DNA of 64,000 nt from Mrakia gelida (lineage: Eukaryota; Basidiomycota; Tremellomycetes; Cystofilobasidiales; Mrakiaceae), in assembly GCA_024345305.1 (NCBI GenBank), contig BRON01000004.1, positions 310,001 through 374,000 on the forward strand. Direction: 5' to 3'. Of the stretch, positions 1 through 14,143 are shown in pieces. The notes beneath the pieces are model-generated. The model did not search any database. It was given only the letters and a program-made list of their open reading frames with translations, and was not told the DNA's origin. The translations under genes and the position numbers were made by a program. How positions within the stretch are numbered: the first letter of the stretch is position 1; each line of letters starts with the position of its first letter.

Positions 1-122
1 TAGCAAAGTTGATTCTCGTATGGGGTGATCCAGAAGCGGAGAAGTCTGAGAGACGAGCTAGAGCTCGAAGAAAGAGTACATATCTACGAGCAAAAGAGCC
101 ACGTCCCTCCCTCCGACTTCCT

Positions 123-1491
123 CTACATGTCGTCGTCTCCGCCCAGATTAGGCTTAGGGATCCTGTGCAGCAACCCATAACCGATTCCACTTCCCAGCAG
201 ACCCTCTCCTCCCCACTTCCTGTTCGGCACGAGGACGACCTCTCGGAGGGTGCTGCGAAACGAAGAACGAAGCGCGAACGCGAAGAGGTCAGCTTGAGCT
301 CGACTTGCGAAAAAGAAGCGAAGGACTTGGAGAAGAGACGCACTCGAAGTCGTGGGAGTAGACGTAAATCCTGAGAGGTCGGTCGATGTGCTGATGCAGT
401 GGCGAGAGGGGACGGAGAGTCAGCAAGGGAAAGAACGACGCGAGGAGATGGGAACGAGAGACGAGGGGATGGACGAACAGCTTCCACGACATCGTAGAAA
501 TCGTTCTCGTGGTTCAGCACACCTCCCGCCCATCCTATGACCCAATCTCCGTAGGGAACGAGACCTGCAAAGAAAGGAATCGCGTGAGCTTTGGACGTGG
601 TGCAAGGAAGAGACGGAGGGAGAAGGAAGCTCAAGCTCACCAGCACTCTCCGCCGGACTCCCCTCCATCACGTCCAACACATGCCAAACGTTCTCCAACG
701 CCATCGCAGGCGTACAGAACCTCAAGCTGAGTCCCAACAAGCTAGCCTGTCCTCCTTCGACCGACGAGTGATGCGAGTGGCCCGAGTGTTCGTGCTCGTG
801 GTCTTCGTGATCGTGCGACAAGGAAGAGGAGGACGAGTGCTCGCGGTGATGGGACGAGTGGGAGTGGCCGTGGTGATCATGGGAGTTGTTGGTCTTGGAG
901 GATCGTTTCTTGAGGACTGGAGGGTGAGTTGGGGTAGAGTTGGACCCGTGATTGTGGGAGGAGTGAGAGTGAAGGGCGAGAGTTGGGGTGGACCATTGGC
1001 GGGAGGGAGTGAGGGTCACGTAGCGGGTTTCCTGACGTTTGGAGGAGTGGACGAGGAGAGTTAAGGGACGAGACTCGTATGAGTCTACCGTCGAGGCTAA
1101 GGATTCGGGGGAGAGTTCCTGGGAGGGGGTGGATGGGAGGAAAGGAGGGAGGGAAGGGGAAGGGGAAGGGAAGGTGAGCTCGAGTCGAGGATGTAGGTCG
1201 GGAGAGCTCTTCGGCTTCCAGATGAGCTAGAGCAGGATCTCGCGCGAGAACTGGACTTACAGTCTCGGCTCCTTCTATTCCTACGATGAAGTCGAAGACT
1301 TGGGACGGAGAAGAGGCAGGGAAGGAAGGAGATCAGCGACTGCTCGCTGGAAGGAGAAGGGCGAAGGGAGGTTGAAGCTCACAAGGTTCGATGCCTGCCT
1401 CAGCTGCTGGTGATCCTTCTGCGACCCTGAGTACGTGGAGAGCCTTGTCTGTAGCTGCGAGGCCTGAGTTGGAAGAAGCGGCGTTTCCCAT
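123..1491 (-). CDS. grh1: GRASP-family Golgi reassembly-stacking protein (Grh1/GRASP55-65 homologue)
   Basis: Membrane-tethered tandem-PDZ protein of the early secretory pathway, known in the family for Golgi tethering and unconventional secretion. The predicted protein is about 290 residues in roughly six exons. It begins [10 protein letters not shown], a good N-myristoylation signal. PDZ1 reads [20 protein letters not shown] and, across an intron, [15 protein letters not shown]2 reads [53 protein letters not shown], then [13 protein letters not shown] and [20 protein letters not shown]. The protein stops shortly after [14 protein letters not shown], so the Ser/Pro-rich tail of animal GRASPs is missing. 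A long His/Ser-rich insert (about residues 100-165) separates the two PDZ domains. The join after GIEGAE is the least certain; I favour the exon starting ELSPESLAS. Identity is very likely; exon limits are by eye. Confidence 0.9.
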
Positions 1492-1749
1492 ATCGAGCGA
1501 GGATGAACGTTGAGAGCGAGACGGTCGTCCTGTCGTGACTTTGGATTTGGTCGAGTTCGAGACGCAGAGAGATGAACCTTGCCGCCATCGAACCGCATCT
1601 CTCCCTTTCATAGAAGCTTGTCGAACAGGTGAGCAGAACGACCTTCGTCCTAGCCCTCTCGATATCATCGATCTGACCTTCTTGATCTCGATTCTAAAGC
1701 AGAGGTCCTCAACCAACTCGCCTTCTTCTCCCCACCCCCTCTCGTTTCG

Positions 1750-4700
1750 ATGAGCTCTCCCTTCGTCAAAAGCAAGCTCAAATCCGCTCGTGAAGCTATC
1801 GGGAAGAAGGATTTCGGGCTGGCCAAGGCTTTACTGGAACAAGTGCTCGAGCAGGAGCCAGATAACTACAATGGGTGAGCTTGAATCGTCATCTCCCTCC
1901 TTCTCCTCCTTCGAGCTCGAGCTCACCTCTTCTTTCTCTTCGTTCGCCGTCTTCCAGTCTCGTCTTCTCTGGGCTCGCCAACTTCAACTTGAAACACGTC
2001 GAGGAGAGTGAAGCTGTGAGTCGGCTGTACCCTCGGAGGAGTGATAGCAAGCTCGACGTCGAACGAGACGAAGCTCACCTCCACTCCTCCTTCCTCCTCC
2101 CGTCTTCAGGCGTACCTTCGTGCTACGACTGGATCTCCTGAGCTCGCCATGGCCTGGCAGGTAAGCTCTCAGCCCTCTCTTCACTCTCCTCTACTCGGTC
2201 GAGCTGACTCTGCTGCTTGTCGCCTCTCAGGGTCTTGCCAAAGTCCACGAGGATCAGAAGGCGTGGACGAAGCTGGGAGACGTCTACGAACGACTCATCG
2301 AGATCTTTGGAACGCTGTAGGTCCACCTTCACTACCTCTGGCACCTATATCCTACACTGACGCGTCGAATTTACCAGAGAGGAACCCGTCAAGCTCGCCG
2401 AAACGATTCAGAAGCTCATCGAGCTCCGTCGAGAGGAGGGAACTCGAGCTCAAGTTCGTGTCTCTTTTCGTCTGCTCCCTCTCCCATCTTCCTCTGATCG
2501 CAAACTTTCTTTCGCGTCTAGGTCATCTCATCGCTTCAAAATCTCCTCCCCACCTCCCCATATCACTACCTCCTCCGCCTCCTCCCTCCTCCAACACCGA
2601 GCGAACCCGAATCCACGACGACCCAGTACATCCAAACCATCGTCCACATCGACGACCTTCCCGTTCTTGAGGAGATCGTTATGCTCCAGGAGAAGGACGA
2701 GGCTCAGTTGATCGACAAGGAAGTGCAGAAGAGGCGACAGAGGATCACGCCTGGAGTGAAGGCGTTGACGAAGGACGCGGTGGAGAAGGCTGTCAAGGCT
2801 GAACTTGCTGTGAACTCGAAGGTGAGTCGATTCGTACCAGCTCCTTCTCATCAAGCTAGGGAGAGTGTACCTACCTACCCTTCTTTCCTTCTTCGCAGCT
2901 CCCCGGACTCTACCACGACCTCTGCAACCACCCTTCCCTCCCTCTCGATCAACGACGCGCGACGGAACACAAGCTCTTCCTCTTCCACTTCTCTCTCCTC
3001 GCTGCACTTCCTACTTCGTCGTCGATGAAGAGGATTGCGAGGGGAGAGGTGCTGGAGATGACGAGGGGAGCCGTCTTGCTTGGGATTGAGGATCAGCAGA
3101 TGTGGGAGGTCGAGCTCGAGTGGGGAGATTGGCAGGTTATCGGTGAGTTTCCGCTCGCGTCTCGTGTCTCTATCTTCGTTCTTTCGGACGGCGCTCGCTG
3201 ACTAGTTTGTGTTCCCTTCGCTTGGTCCTCGTTCAAACAGAGCACTACCCTCTCCCGACCCTCAAAGCCTTCGTCGCTCTCTTCCCCGACGCGTCCCTCT
3301 CGACGTTCATTCGAGGATTCCTCAAGTACTTTGCCCTCGAGGATTTTCCCGAGGACGACGCTCAGGAGGGCGGGAAAGGGAAGAGTAGGCGAGAGAGGGC
3401 TCCTGTCGTCGAAGCTGCTGCTCAAATCGAGTCGCAGCAGGACGTTCAGGACGCGGCTTTCAAGCTTCTTTTGGTGAGTTTTTCGCCTTCCCCCTTCGCC
3501 CTTTTCTCTTTCTCTTTCACACTCAAGCAAGTCTTCTCGGACTGACATTCCATCTTGTCGTTCTTGCGTTCGTTCAAACAGGACGGCTTCGACTCCACTC
3601 CCACCTCCCTCCTCTGCCACCGAATCCTCTCCCACATCCATCTTCTCGACCGAGACTACCCCTCCGCCATCACCGTCGCCACCGAAGGTCTCAACATCGT
3701 TCGTCGAACCGAACGCCTCTCCGGCCTCACCCTCACCAGCTCCCGTCTCGCGTTCCAAACCATCCTTGCGACGTCTTACGTCCACCACTTCTCGCCCAAG
3801 CACCACCCTCTCGCCGAACCCCTGCTCGAGACGATCCTCGCCGCGAAACCGACAGACGGGGAGGCGCTGATGGGGAAGGGGTACGTGCTGGAGGCGAGGA
3901 AGGAGTGGGGAGAGGCGAGGGAGGTGTTTGCGAAGGTCATTGAGGTTTTGGAGGACGGGAGGAGGAAGGAGGTTGGGAGGGAGGAGTTGGGATGGTGTGC
4001 TTTCAAGATGGGAGAGAGGGAGGGGGGCAGGAAGATACTGAGAGGAGTGTTGGATGGGCTGGACGAGAGGAAGGAGGTGGACGAAGAGGTGTTGGAGCAG
4101 GGAGCGAGAGTCGCGTGGAAACTTGGGATGTGCTACTGGGAGTTGGAGACTGGTCAGTCTTCGCGACCTTCGAGTTTTTCGTATGTCTGTGTTCGAGATA
4201 GATATCTGACCTACCTTCCATCCTTTTTTCTTCGTTCTCACAGCCCACGATCGTCAAACAGCCCATGACCTCTTCCTTTCCTCTCTCAAACGGTCCTCCT
4301 CCTTCGCTCCCGCCTTCACTTCCCTCGGAATCTACTACGCCGATCATCTCTCCCCTCCCGACACCATTCGAGCCTCTCGATGCTTCGAACGAGCCTTCGA
4401 GCTGGATCCTCGAGAAGGAGAGGCTGCGAGGAGACTGGCCGATTCGTTCGCAGATGACAAGGAGTGGGAGCTCGTCGAGATCGTTGCGAAGAGGACGATC
4501 GAGGGAGAGGGTGGATTGGAGGGAGGACTGGCCGCTGCTGGCGGGGAGAGGGAGAAGGAAGCCAAAGGGAGGTTCCTCGTCGAGAACGTCTGGGCTTGGA
4601 AGGCTTTGGGAGCTGTTGAGTTGGTGGGTGCTCGTTTTAGTTCGTTTCGACGCGTCGTTCTTCTCTTCTCCTCGAGCTCACCTTTCGCTTTCCTCTTCTC

Positions 4701-7343
4701 CACCAGGCCCGAGACTCCTACGCCAAAGCCATACACCACTTCCAAATCGCTCTCCGATCCGACTCCAAGGACATCTCCTCGTGGCTCCGACTCAGCGAAG
4801 CCTACGCCAAATCAGGGAAACAAGCTGCCGCTCTCAAGACCCTCGCTCGAGCTCTCACCCTCGAACCCGACAACTGGCTCGTCACCTTCATGATCGGAGA
4901 CGTTCAAACTCAACTCGGAGTCCACTCGGAAGCGATCAAGTGCTTCAAGGAGATCCTCGTCGCTCGACCAACGGAACTCGGAGTCCTCGTCGCTCTCGCT
5001 CGGTCGCTTCTCGCCCTCGCGTCGGAGGAGTCGTCGGCTGGATACCACGTTCGAGCGGAGGCTTCCCTCATCGAGTCGGTGGAGCAGGTCAGGAAGATCC
5101 TCGAAGGGAAGGTCGGGTTCAGAGCGCTGGCTTGGAAACACGTTGGAGACGTTTGCCTGCAACTCGCTCAGCTTTCGTTCTCCTTCGACCCGGAGGCCGT
5201 TGCCGCCGCTCTCTCCCCTTTCGTCAAGATACTGGTCTCGGAGGATCAGAACGGAGTCTCGTCCATCCCGGAGGTCGTCTCGGCTCGTCAACTCCTCTCC
5301 TTCAAGGGAACCGTCGATGCGCCTTTCGTCCTTCGACTCGCCGCTTCAGCCTACACCTACCGACATCACCTCCTCGTCGGCGACGAGATCGCAGCCGCTG
5401 CCGCTTCTCACGACGTAGCCGTTGCTCTTCACCACCTCGGAGCGGCTCTGCCAGAGAGCGAGACGAAGGGAAAGCAGGCTTGTGTGAAGGAGGCGACGGG
5501 ATCGATCAAGTCGGCACTCAGGGTTCAGCCGAGGAACGAGCAGCTCTGGATTACCCTTGGGACGCTCTCGTTCGAGTCGAGTGCGAGACTCAGTCAGCAT
5601 GCTTTCGTCATGGCGTTGGAGATCAATCCCAAGGTGAGTTTCACGAGTCAGCCGAGAACTTCGCACGCGACTCGATCTGACCGCGCCCTTCGTTCTCCTT
5701 TGTTTCTTCCTTCAGAACCCCATCGTCTGGAGCAACCTCGGATTCCTCTACCTCAAGAACGACGACGTTGAGCTCGCTGGAGAAGCCTTCCTCAAGTCGC
5801 AGACGCTGGATCCCGACTGCTCGTTGGCATGGCTCGGTCAAGGTCTCCTCGCGTCGAAGATCGGACATCAAGGAGATGCTCGATTGCTCTTCGAACACGC
5901 TGTTGGGCTCTCAAACGACTCGCTCGTAAGTGGTCTCCTTCTCGTCGCGTCGCTCGACCGCAATTCCATCTGACCTGAGTCTCGCTCTTCGTCCTATCTC
6001 TCCCGTCAGCTCGAAGCCAACCTTCTCTACTCCCAATCAACCTACGACCTCTTCTCCACCTCCTCCCCACCCTCCACCTCTATCCTTCACGCTCCCTCTT
6101 TCGCCCTCAAACGCTTCTGCGAACAGAGACCCACCGACTCCACCGCTCTCCATCTCCACGCCCTCATCGCCGAACGTCTCGGTCAGTACGATCTCGCCCT
6201 CACTCAGATCACCAAATCCGTCGCCGTCCTCGAAGCAGCCTACGAGGATTCGGAGGACTCGGAAGTCGAAAGCAAGTTCGCCATCGCTCAGTCCAACCTC
6301 GGTCGACTGCATCTCGCCTTGGGGAACTACCAGGCGTCCATCGACGCCTTCGCTGGAACGCTGGGACTGGTATCTCCGGAGGACGATAGCGTGAGGAGTA
6401 GGAGGTTGAGAGTTCACGCGAAGTTCGGGTCGGGGTTGGCCAACTACTGGTTGGGAGAGTTGGATGAGTCGTTGGGGATGTTCCAGGCTGCTTTGGATGA
6501 GCTGGAGGAGAAGCCGATGGGGGCGATGAAGGATCAGGTGTCGGTGTTGTTGGCGCAGGCGCTCTGGGGGATGGGAGGAGAGGAGGAGAAGGAGGCGGCC
6601 AAGAGTACGTTGTTGGAATGGTGAGTTTCGGACGCGTTTTTCTGTTCCTTCTTCTTGGCTCGAGAACCTGAGCTCACTCGAAGCTTCTTTCCCCTTTCTT
6701 ACAGCATCACTTCCGACTCGACGAACCTCGATGCTGTTACCACGCTCGCTGCCATCGGAGTCGTCTCGTCGGACGACACCCTGGTCGACGCTGCCCTCTC
6801 TGAGATCCTCGCGCTTCCTCTTGATCGACGTCAAGCTCTCGACACCAGCGGAGACCTAGACTGGTTGATGACCCGATATCACCTCACTCAGGTAAGCAAT
6901 CCCACCTCTCTCTTCGAACGAGCACGAGAACGAGACGAAGGACGCGTCCTGATCTTCCTCTCCCTCCCCCCCTCCAGTCCGACCCTTCTACCGCAGAATC
7001 GCTCCTTCAGAAATCCATCCACCTCACTCCCTCCTCTCCGACACCTCTCCTTGCCCTCGCGAAACTCCACCTCCAGCAACAGAACTCTCTCGAGGCCGTT
7101 AAACTCGCCAAGTCCGCTCGATCAGCGAACGCGTCGGTCGAGGAAGGATGGGAGGCTTTGCTGATGCAGGCTGTCGCGATCGCTTCTTTAGAGGACGGAG
7201 GAGGCGCGGACGGGAAGGCGGCGATGAGGGATGCTCAGAGAGCGGTGGTGCTGAGACCTTGGGAGTCTAGAGGTTGGGATGGATTGGAGTTTGTGAAGGG
7301 ACGCGTCGTCGAGGAGGTGAAGGAGGAGGAGACGAAGGAGTAG
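1750..7343 (+). CDS. SKI3: Ski complex TPR subunit Ski3 (TTC37-like)
   Basis: Large tetratricopeptide-repeat scaffold that in the Ski complex (Ski2-Ski3-Ski8) feeds RNA to the cytoplasmic exosome for 3'-5' decay. The start at 1750 gives KSKLKSAREAIGKKDFGLAK followed by LLEQVLEQEPDNYNGLVFSG, the typical N-terminal TPR of TTC37/Ski3. TPR-like helices recur to the C-terminus, for example YAKAIHHFQIALRSDSKD, SWLRLSEAYAKSGKQAAALK, NPIVWSNLGFLYLKNDDVEL and NPKV/AFVMALEINPK. The protein ends near RAVVLRPWESRGWDGLEFVK. More than a dozen short introns interrupt the gene and the coding length is about 1,450 residues, matching the family. Repeat architecture and the N-terminal motif support Ski3 over another TPR protein; Ski2 and Ski8 are not in the window. 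Confidence 0.85.
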
Positions 7344-7970
7344 ACTTGTGCATCGATCTCTCTATCTCCGATCTGCTTCGTGTGCCTTTGTGAGTATAGG
7401 AGAAGGGAGTTCGAAAACTCAGAGAGAGGCCTGAGGGAACTTCGACGCGTCGCCGTCGACTCCGAGTCCTGTTGATTCGTTTCAGGGTACGCGCCCTCGT
7501 CTCAGGTTGTTTGACCTTTGCTCATATCTTTACTCCGTCTGTGTGATCCTTCCGGATAGGCATCAATTGTAGGAACGCTTTCGGGCACTGTAAGGGTTCT
7601 TCCGAGCTAAACCCTCGGTTTCGTCCGTCGTTCTCTTTCTCCTGCCAACTCTCACACCGAATGTTTTCCACCTACGCACTTCCTCCTTTCCACGAACTCA
7701 CCTCTACAATTGCCGCTCCTCGTCTTCCACCTCAGATTCGAACAGTACGTCTTGATCTTTCCTTCGCTTCCTTCAAGTTCGTTGTTTACCGTTCGTCGCT
7801 CGCTCTAACTCAACTCCGCCTTCGTGCCCTCTTTCCTTCGTTCTTCTTTCGCCACATAGACAACATCCTCGTGAGCAGCGTCCAGAACTCTCGAGAAAGA
7901 TGATCCCTCGTAGAAGCTGATCTTCATCGACCACTCACCTTCTCTTTCTTCTCCCAGCGTCGTCTCTTCG
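7344..7970 (+). other. Intergenic: Ski3 3' flank and upstream region of the next gene
   Basis: No supported gene. It holds the 3' flank of the Ski3 gene and a CT-rich leader before the ATG at 7971. A short open frame beginning at 7661 (MFSTYALPPFHE) ends in a donor-like GTACGT and could be a 5' non-coding or alternative first exon of the downstream gene, but no join keeps a convincing frame. One ACGCGT word lies near 7445. Confidence 0.5.
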
Positions 7971-9304
7971 ATGGCGACCTCGAAACCGATGAATTCCTCC
8001 TCCTTCCTATCGATCTCGATCGATCCCAAGGACCGTAGCTTTGATAACCTCAAAGGTGAGTCCAGCTTCACTTCTTCTCGTTCCTCACGGCTCTGAGATC
8101 ACGCCTGGCGTGATGCTTTGTTTTGATTTCGCTTTCAGCCATCATCGAACTCCTTTCTCAACTCGACCGTTCCTCCCTCCCCAGCTCAAGCCCACTCCTC
8201 CTCTCCCTCCACTACCACTTCAACCTCTTGCTTCATACTCGACGTCTGCAATCCTCTCGAGTCTCGGCTGAGGCGGAGGAGAAACGGAGGAAGCTGAACG
8301 CGATGAGGTCGGAAAAGGAGAGGCTGGCGAAGGAGCTGAGGAAGGTCAAGCTCTTGGCGACGAAGGAGAGGATTACTTGGAAGGAACTCGTTGCTAAGGA
8401 GGTGAAGGGTCGTTTAGCTCAGAAGGAGGAGTTGATGAAGGTCAAACTCGAGAGGGATGAGCTCCTGCTCGACAGGGCGCGCGACGAGGCTTTGGTGAGT
8501 CTACGATTCGATCAGTACCACTGACAGGTCTCATTCAACTGATCAAATCTTGGTTCTCTCCAGAAATCTATTCAAGAACTGCCTCAAGCAGTAGGTCCCA
8601 GGATTCGAGTTCAAGACGGCTTGCGTCGCGTCGCCGCGGATGATGACCTTCTTGCTTTTCCAGGCATCGACACCTCACCCTTCACCACCCTACACAAACG
8701 CTCAGATTTGGCCCCCTCAAGCTCCACATCCCGCTCTCAAGCATGCCCTTGATCCCTCCCGTTCCCCTGAAGACGCGACGTTCAAGAAGCCTCGCACGTC
8801 GCCGGTCGACCTTCTTCCTCGCCATCCTCAGCTCATCGATACGTCCCCACTCGCGACCGCTTACGGAGACCGGAGGTTCTCCAGCGGCATTCCCGTTGAC
8901 CCAGTCGAAGCGTGAGCACCTCGGTCTCCCATCCTTGGACTTGGCTTCGCTTGCTAACGAACGCGTTCGCCCTCCCTTTGGTTTCTCTTCAAGCGACGCG
9001 TTCTTCCGAATCTGGAGCAACGACCTAGTCGAGAACATTCACGGCAAGCCACACTGCCGTCTCTGCTCTCTACCGTGAGTCGTCTCGTTTTCCTTCTCTG
9101 TCGAACGGGTTAATGACGTCGCGTCGTCGAAAAGGTTTGCTCACGCGACGTCTCTTCCTCTCCTCTCGCAGATCCAACACCTCCTACCCCTGCGACATCT
9201 CCCACGTCGTCGCACGTGAGCGGGAAGGGCGAGCCAGGACAGATTGCGCAGAGTCACTCGTTTACTGTTTGATAGATAGATATTGGAACGAAACGATGGT
9301 GTAG
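7971..9304 (+). CDS. Unrecognised protein with coiled coil and C-terminal Cys/His motif
   Basis: I do not recognise the family. The start MATSKPMNSSSFLSISIDPK is chosen because it runs into DRSFDNLKAIIELLSQLD across the first intron. Exon 2 encodes a Lys/Arg/Glu-rich coiled coil (from about EAEEKRRKLNAMRSEKERLA to LLLDRARDEAL, 75 or more residues). After two further introns comes a low-complexity Pro-rich stretch with a possible basic signal (FKKPRTSP), then a segment with DAFFRIWSNDLVENIHGKP and HCRLC. The CxxC followed later by ISHVV with His could form a small zinc-binding site. The end is uncertain: the continuous reading stops at 9302-9304 (WNETMV), but a further short intron would change the last residues. 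A nuclear or chromatin-associated role would be a guess. Confidence 0.55.
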
Positions 9305-9567
9305 GACTACAGAACGGAGTTCGTACGAGATTAAGGTCTCGAACGCGACGAGACGAAGTCAAAGTTCAGCAAAGCGAGACGCGTCGCCGTTCAGCTTTCC
9401 TCTCGTCTTCCGCTCGACATCTCTTCTTCTCGCTGCTATTTCGCAGTCGTAGTATCTCTCTTGCCGAGAGGATGGGAGTGTGACGGCATGATACAACTCA
9501 TTGATGTTCTACAGCAGCCTAAAATCAAACGAACGCTCTACAAAACGAAACGACCAGCTCCACCGAT

Positions 9568-10990
9568 TTACGACGACGTTCCGTAGATCCTGTCTCCGGC
9601 ATCTCCGACTCCAGGGGATATGTAGCCCTTAGAAGTAAGTGTCGAGTCAATAGCGGCGATGAAGATCTGTAGGAAGAGGCGAAACGGTCAGCGAGTGAAA
9701 GGCGAAACGGAACGAGGACGCGTCGCCTCTCTCTCTCTCCCCTCTCCTCCCCTACCCCTCGCACTATCCCTCCTCCAACCTCGCACGACAAGAAACAAGG
9801 AGACAACACTCACATCAAGCTCAGGGAAAGCCTTCTGAATCGAATCGAGACCCTCCGACGATCCAAGAACGGAAAGCAACTTGATCTGCGAGACGGGAAG
9901 TCCCCAATCCTTGGCCATGTTGACAGCGGCGATGGCGGTTCCTCCCGTAGCGAGCAGAGGGTCGAGGATGTAGAGTGTATCGACGGTGACGAGCGAGGGG
10001 AGACGAGAGTAGTACTCGACGGCTTGGAGGGAGACTTTCTCTCTGAGAACGACGAAGAGGAAGACGAAAGGAGACGAGGGTCAGCCGCTGGGAGCGAGAG
10101 ACGGAGCGAGTGGTAGAGGTTGGGAAGAATGAGAGACGAGACGAACCTGAAGAGACCGAGATGGTAGACGGGAGCGTCGGGGAAGAGTTCGAGGAGAGCG
10201 GATTCCATACCGAGACCTGCTCGAAGGATGGGAGCGAGACCGATTCGGGAGGCGACCTTCTTTCCGGTGAAGGGAGCGAGAGGGGAGGAGAGCTGGAGAA
10301 GTAAGATCAAAAACAGGACGAAAACAGTCAGCTAAGGTTCCCGAGTGGAGAAAAACGACTTCGCTTGAGCTGCAGAGCTAGCTGTGAGCTCAGCGACAAG
10401 AGGAGGGGAGGGGGAGCAGGTTGAGCTGGCAAGCACACGCACGTTGGGGACGTCTTCCACAGCGAGGTTCTTGGAGGCCTCAATTCCGACGAAGGTGGCG
10501 ATAGCACTGAGTCCGTCCCTGAAGAGCGTGAAGCACAAGGGAGAGGAGTCGAGGTCAGCGTTATCGCAGAAAGAACGAGAGAGGAACAAGGAAGGGGAGG
10601 AGGGAGAGGGCAGGGAGGAGAGAGAAGATGACGAACCTGAACTGCTTTGACGAGCTCGAAACGAGACGAAGATCAGAGACCTTTCCCTGGACGACGGGAT
10701 GAGTGAGAAGAGTGACGGTCATGCTCTGCGAAAGGGAGCGAAAAGGAGGGATGGAACCAGGGAGGAAGGAGGTTAGCGTTCAAGCTCACACATCGAGCAG
10801 AGAGATGGTGCTCGTTCGGCTCTCTCGCCTCGTTGTTGAAGCGCTGAAGGACGTACAGATGGATGAGGTTGAAGGTAAGAGAAGGAGAGGGGAAGGAAAG
10901 ATAGACTAAGATGCTGTTGAGGGTGATGGAGGAGAGAGGGAAAGGAAAGCAAAGAGGGGAGGACTCGAAGAGGTGGGAATCGAAGCTCAT
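9568..10990 (-). CDS. Uracil phosphoribosyltransferase, bacterial (Upp) type
   Basis: Converts uracil and PRPP to UMP (pyrimidine salvage) and is expected to be cytosolic. Diagnostic pieces in order are [68 protein letters not shown], the PRPP-loop-like [20 protein letters not shown], and the uracil-binding end [19 protein letters not shown] before [12 protein letters not shown] and PGxGDAGDRxxGT are the bacterial-type signatures; the Fur1-type gene at 12.4-14.1 kb has [12 protein letters not shown] and PGLGDFGDRYF instead. At least six introns interrupt the gene. The N-terminus is uncertain: an open frame from ATG 10990 reaches the conserved region, but a shorter first exon is possible. It could correspond to the second UPRT of fungal uracil catabolism (Urc6/Urg2-like); I can show only the family, not the pathway. 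Confidence 0.85.
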
Positions 10991-11271
10991 CCGAACGACC
11001 TCATCCGTCCCCGCCGAACCTCCAGAGAGCACTGCGCATTTCTTTTTCTTGAGATAGAGACGAGAAAGAGGAGGTGATGACTAATGAGAGAGTAATGGAG
11101 AGGTATCGAGCGAAAAACGGTCATGAAAATCGAAGCAAACCTGCCTGTGAAAACGACGACGCCTCAAGCGAGGGCTGAAGATGTTGAGCTCGACCTCTTC
11201 CTTCCTTCCCTCCCTCCTTTCAACCGCCAGCTCCTTCTTCTTCTCCTATCCCCTCTTCTCTTTCCTCCATC

Positions 11272-11993
11272 ATGGCCTCCTCAAGACCTCCCATCTCCCT
11301 GATAGACCCAGACACCATCGTTCGGTGAGCTTTCTCTCTCTTTCTCTCGCCTCCTTCCCTCTCTCTTCCAAGAACGAAGCTCACCTCCCTCCCCTTCCCT
11401 CCCTCTTCCTCCTCAGCGTCTCCTCCACCCTCGACAAATCCGTAGGAAAGAAGTACCTCACAGACGGCTCTAACGAGACGTGCTGGGCTTCAGCGAATGT
11501 GAGCTTCTCCTTCTTTCTTCGTTGAGCTCAGCCTCAACCCTCCCTTCTTGCGAGCTCACACTTCTCCCCTTCTTTCCCTTCCCCCTCTCGTTCGTTTGCT
11601 GGCTCACGATGACAGGGTCTCCCCCAATCCCTAACCCTCACCTTCCTCTCCCCCATCCTCCCCTCCTCCATCGTCCTCACTTTCGCTGGTGGGTTCGTTG
11701 GGACGAACTGCACCCTGTCCACCGTCTCGCTCAACCCTCCCTCCTCTTCTCTCCCGCCCACTCAACCCAAGAAGGAAAAGGAATGGAAGATACGGAATCG
11801 GTTCTTTCCGGAGGATGTGAATCGGAAGCAGGTGTTCGAGCTGCCAGGGGAGGGAGAGGGAGGGGAGAAAGGGGAGGGGACGAGGGAAGTGAAAGTGGAG
11901 TTTGAGAAGGGGAGTGATTTCTTTGGGCGGATCACGATTTACGAGTTGGAGGTTTGGGGGTGGAGGGTTGGTGGTGAGGGTGGAGATATATGA
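11272..11993 (+). CDS. NR2C2AP-like protein (nuclear receptor 2C2-associated protein family)
   Basis: Small discoidin/F5-8C-like single-domain protein of about 190 residues in three exons. The order matches the human NR2C2AP (TRA16) family: IDPDTIVRVSSTLDKSVGKK, LTDGSNETCWASANG, IVLTFAGGFVGTNCTLS, RFFPEDVNRKQVFELP, then VKVEFEKGSDFFGRITIYEL before TGA. The NETCWxS core and DFFGRxxIYxLxVxG end are the strongest signatures. An inserted Lys/Glu/Gly-rich loop precedes the last strands. In animals the protein represses the TR4 nuclear receptor, which fungi lack, so its fungal role is unknown. It lies between, and opposite to, the two UPRT genes. The start at 11272 is the first ATG giving MASSRPPISLIDPDTIVR. 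Confidence 0.8.
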
Positions 11994-12453
11994 GTGATTT
12001 TTCCTTGTCGGCGCTTGCAGGAGAGAGACAGAAGAGCGAAGGAGCGACGAGGGCGGAACGCGGTTTGTTGAGCTCGAGCTCGTCGTCCTCGCTCGTCGCG
12101 TTCATTCTTTCGGTCTCGCGAAAGAGAGTGGTAGAGGAGGGTTCGGTTCGAGTTTGAGGATATATATAGAAGAACAAAACGCTAGTGATGGTACACCTTC
12201 AGAAAGAGAGTAGAGAAGACAAAAGCCCAAGGGAAGTTCGTTGCGGATAGTTGTGTTGTTTTGTTGTTGAATAAGACCTTCCTCGTCCCAACGATGAAAG
12301 AATCCGACTCGTTTTGGTCGGTTTATGCACGGCTCTCTGCGAAGCGTCAAAGAAGGAGAGAGTCAGAGTCAGGTCGAGCTTCGGAACGCGAAGGCAGCGA
12401 GCGAACAAACTCACAATTTTCCTCTCCCTCCCTCCAACAAAGTTCACCGAGAC

Positions 12454-14143
<1,690 letters not shown>

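Noticed and set aside
8960..9304. Clear C2H2 zinc finger in the coiled-coil protein
   Set aside because: Needs an intron of only about 27 nt to place the second His, too short for this genome; kept as a possible Cys/His motif only.
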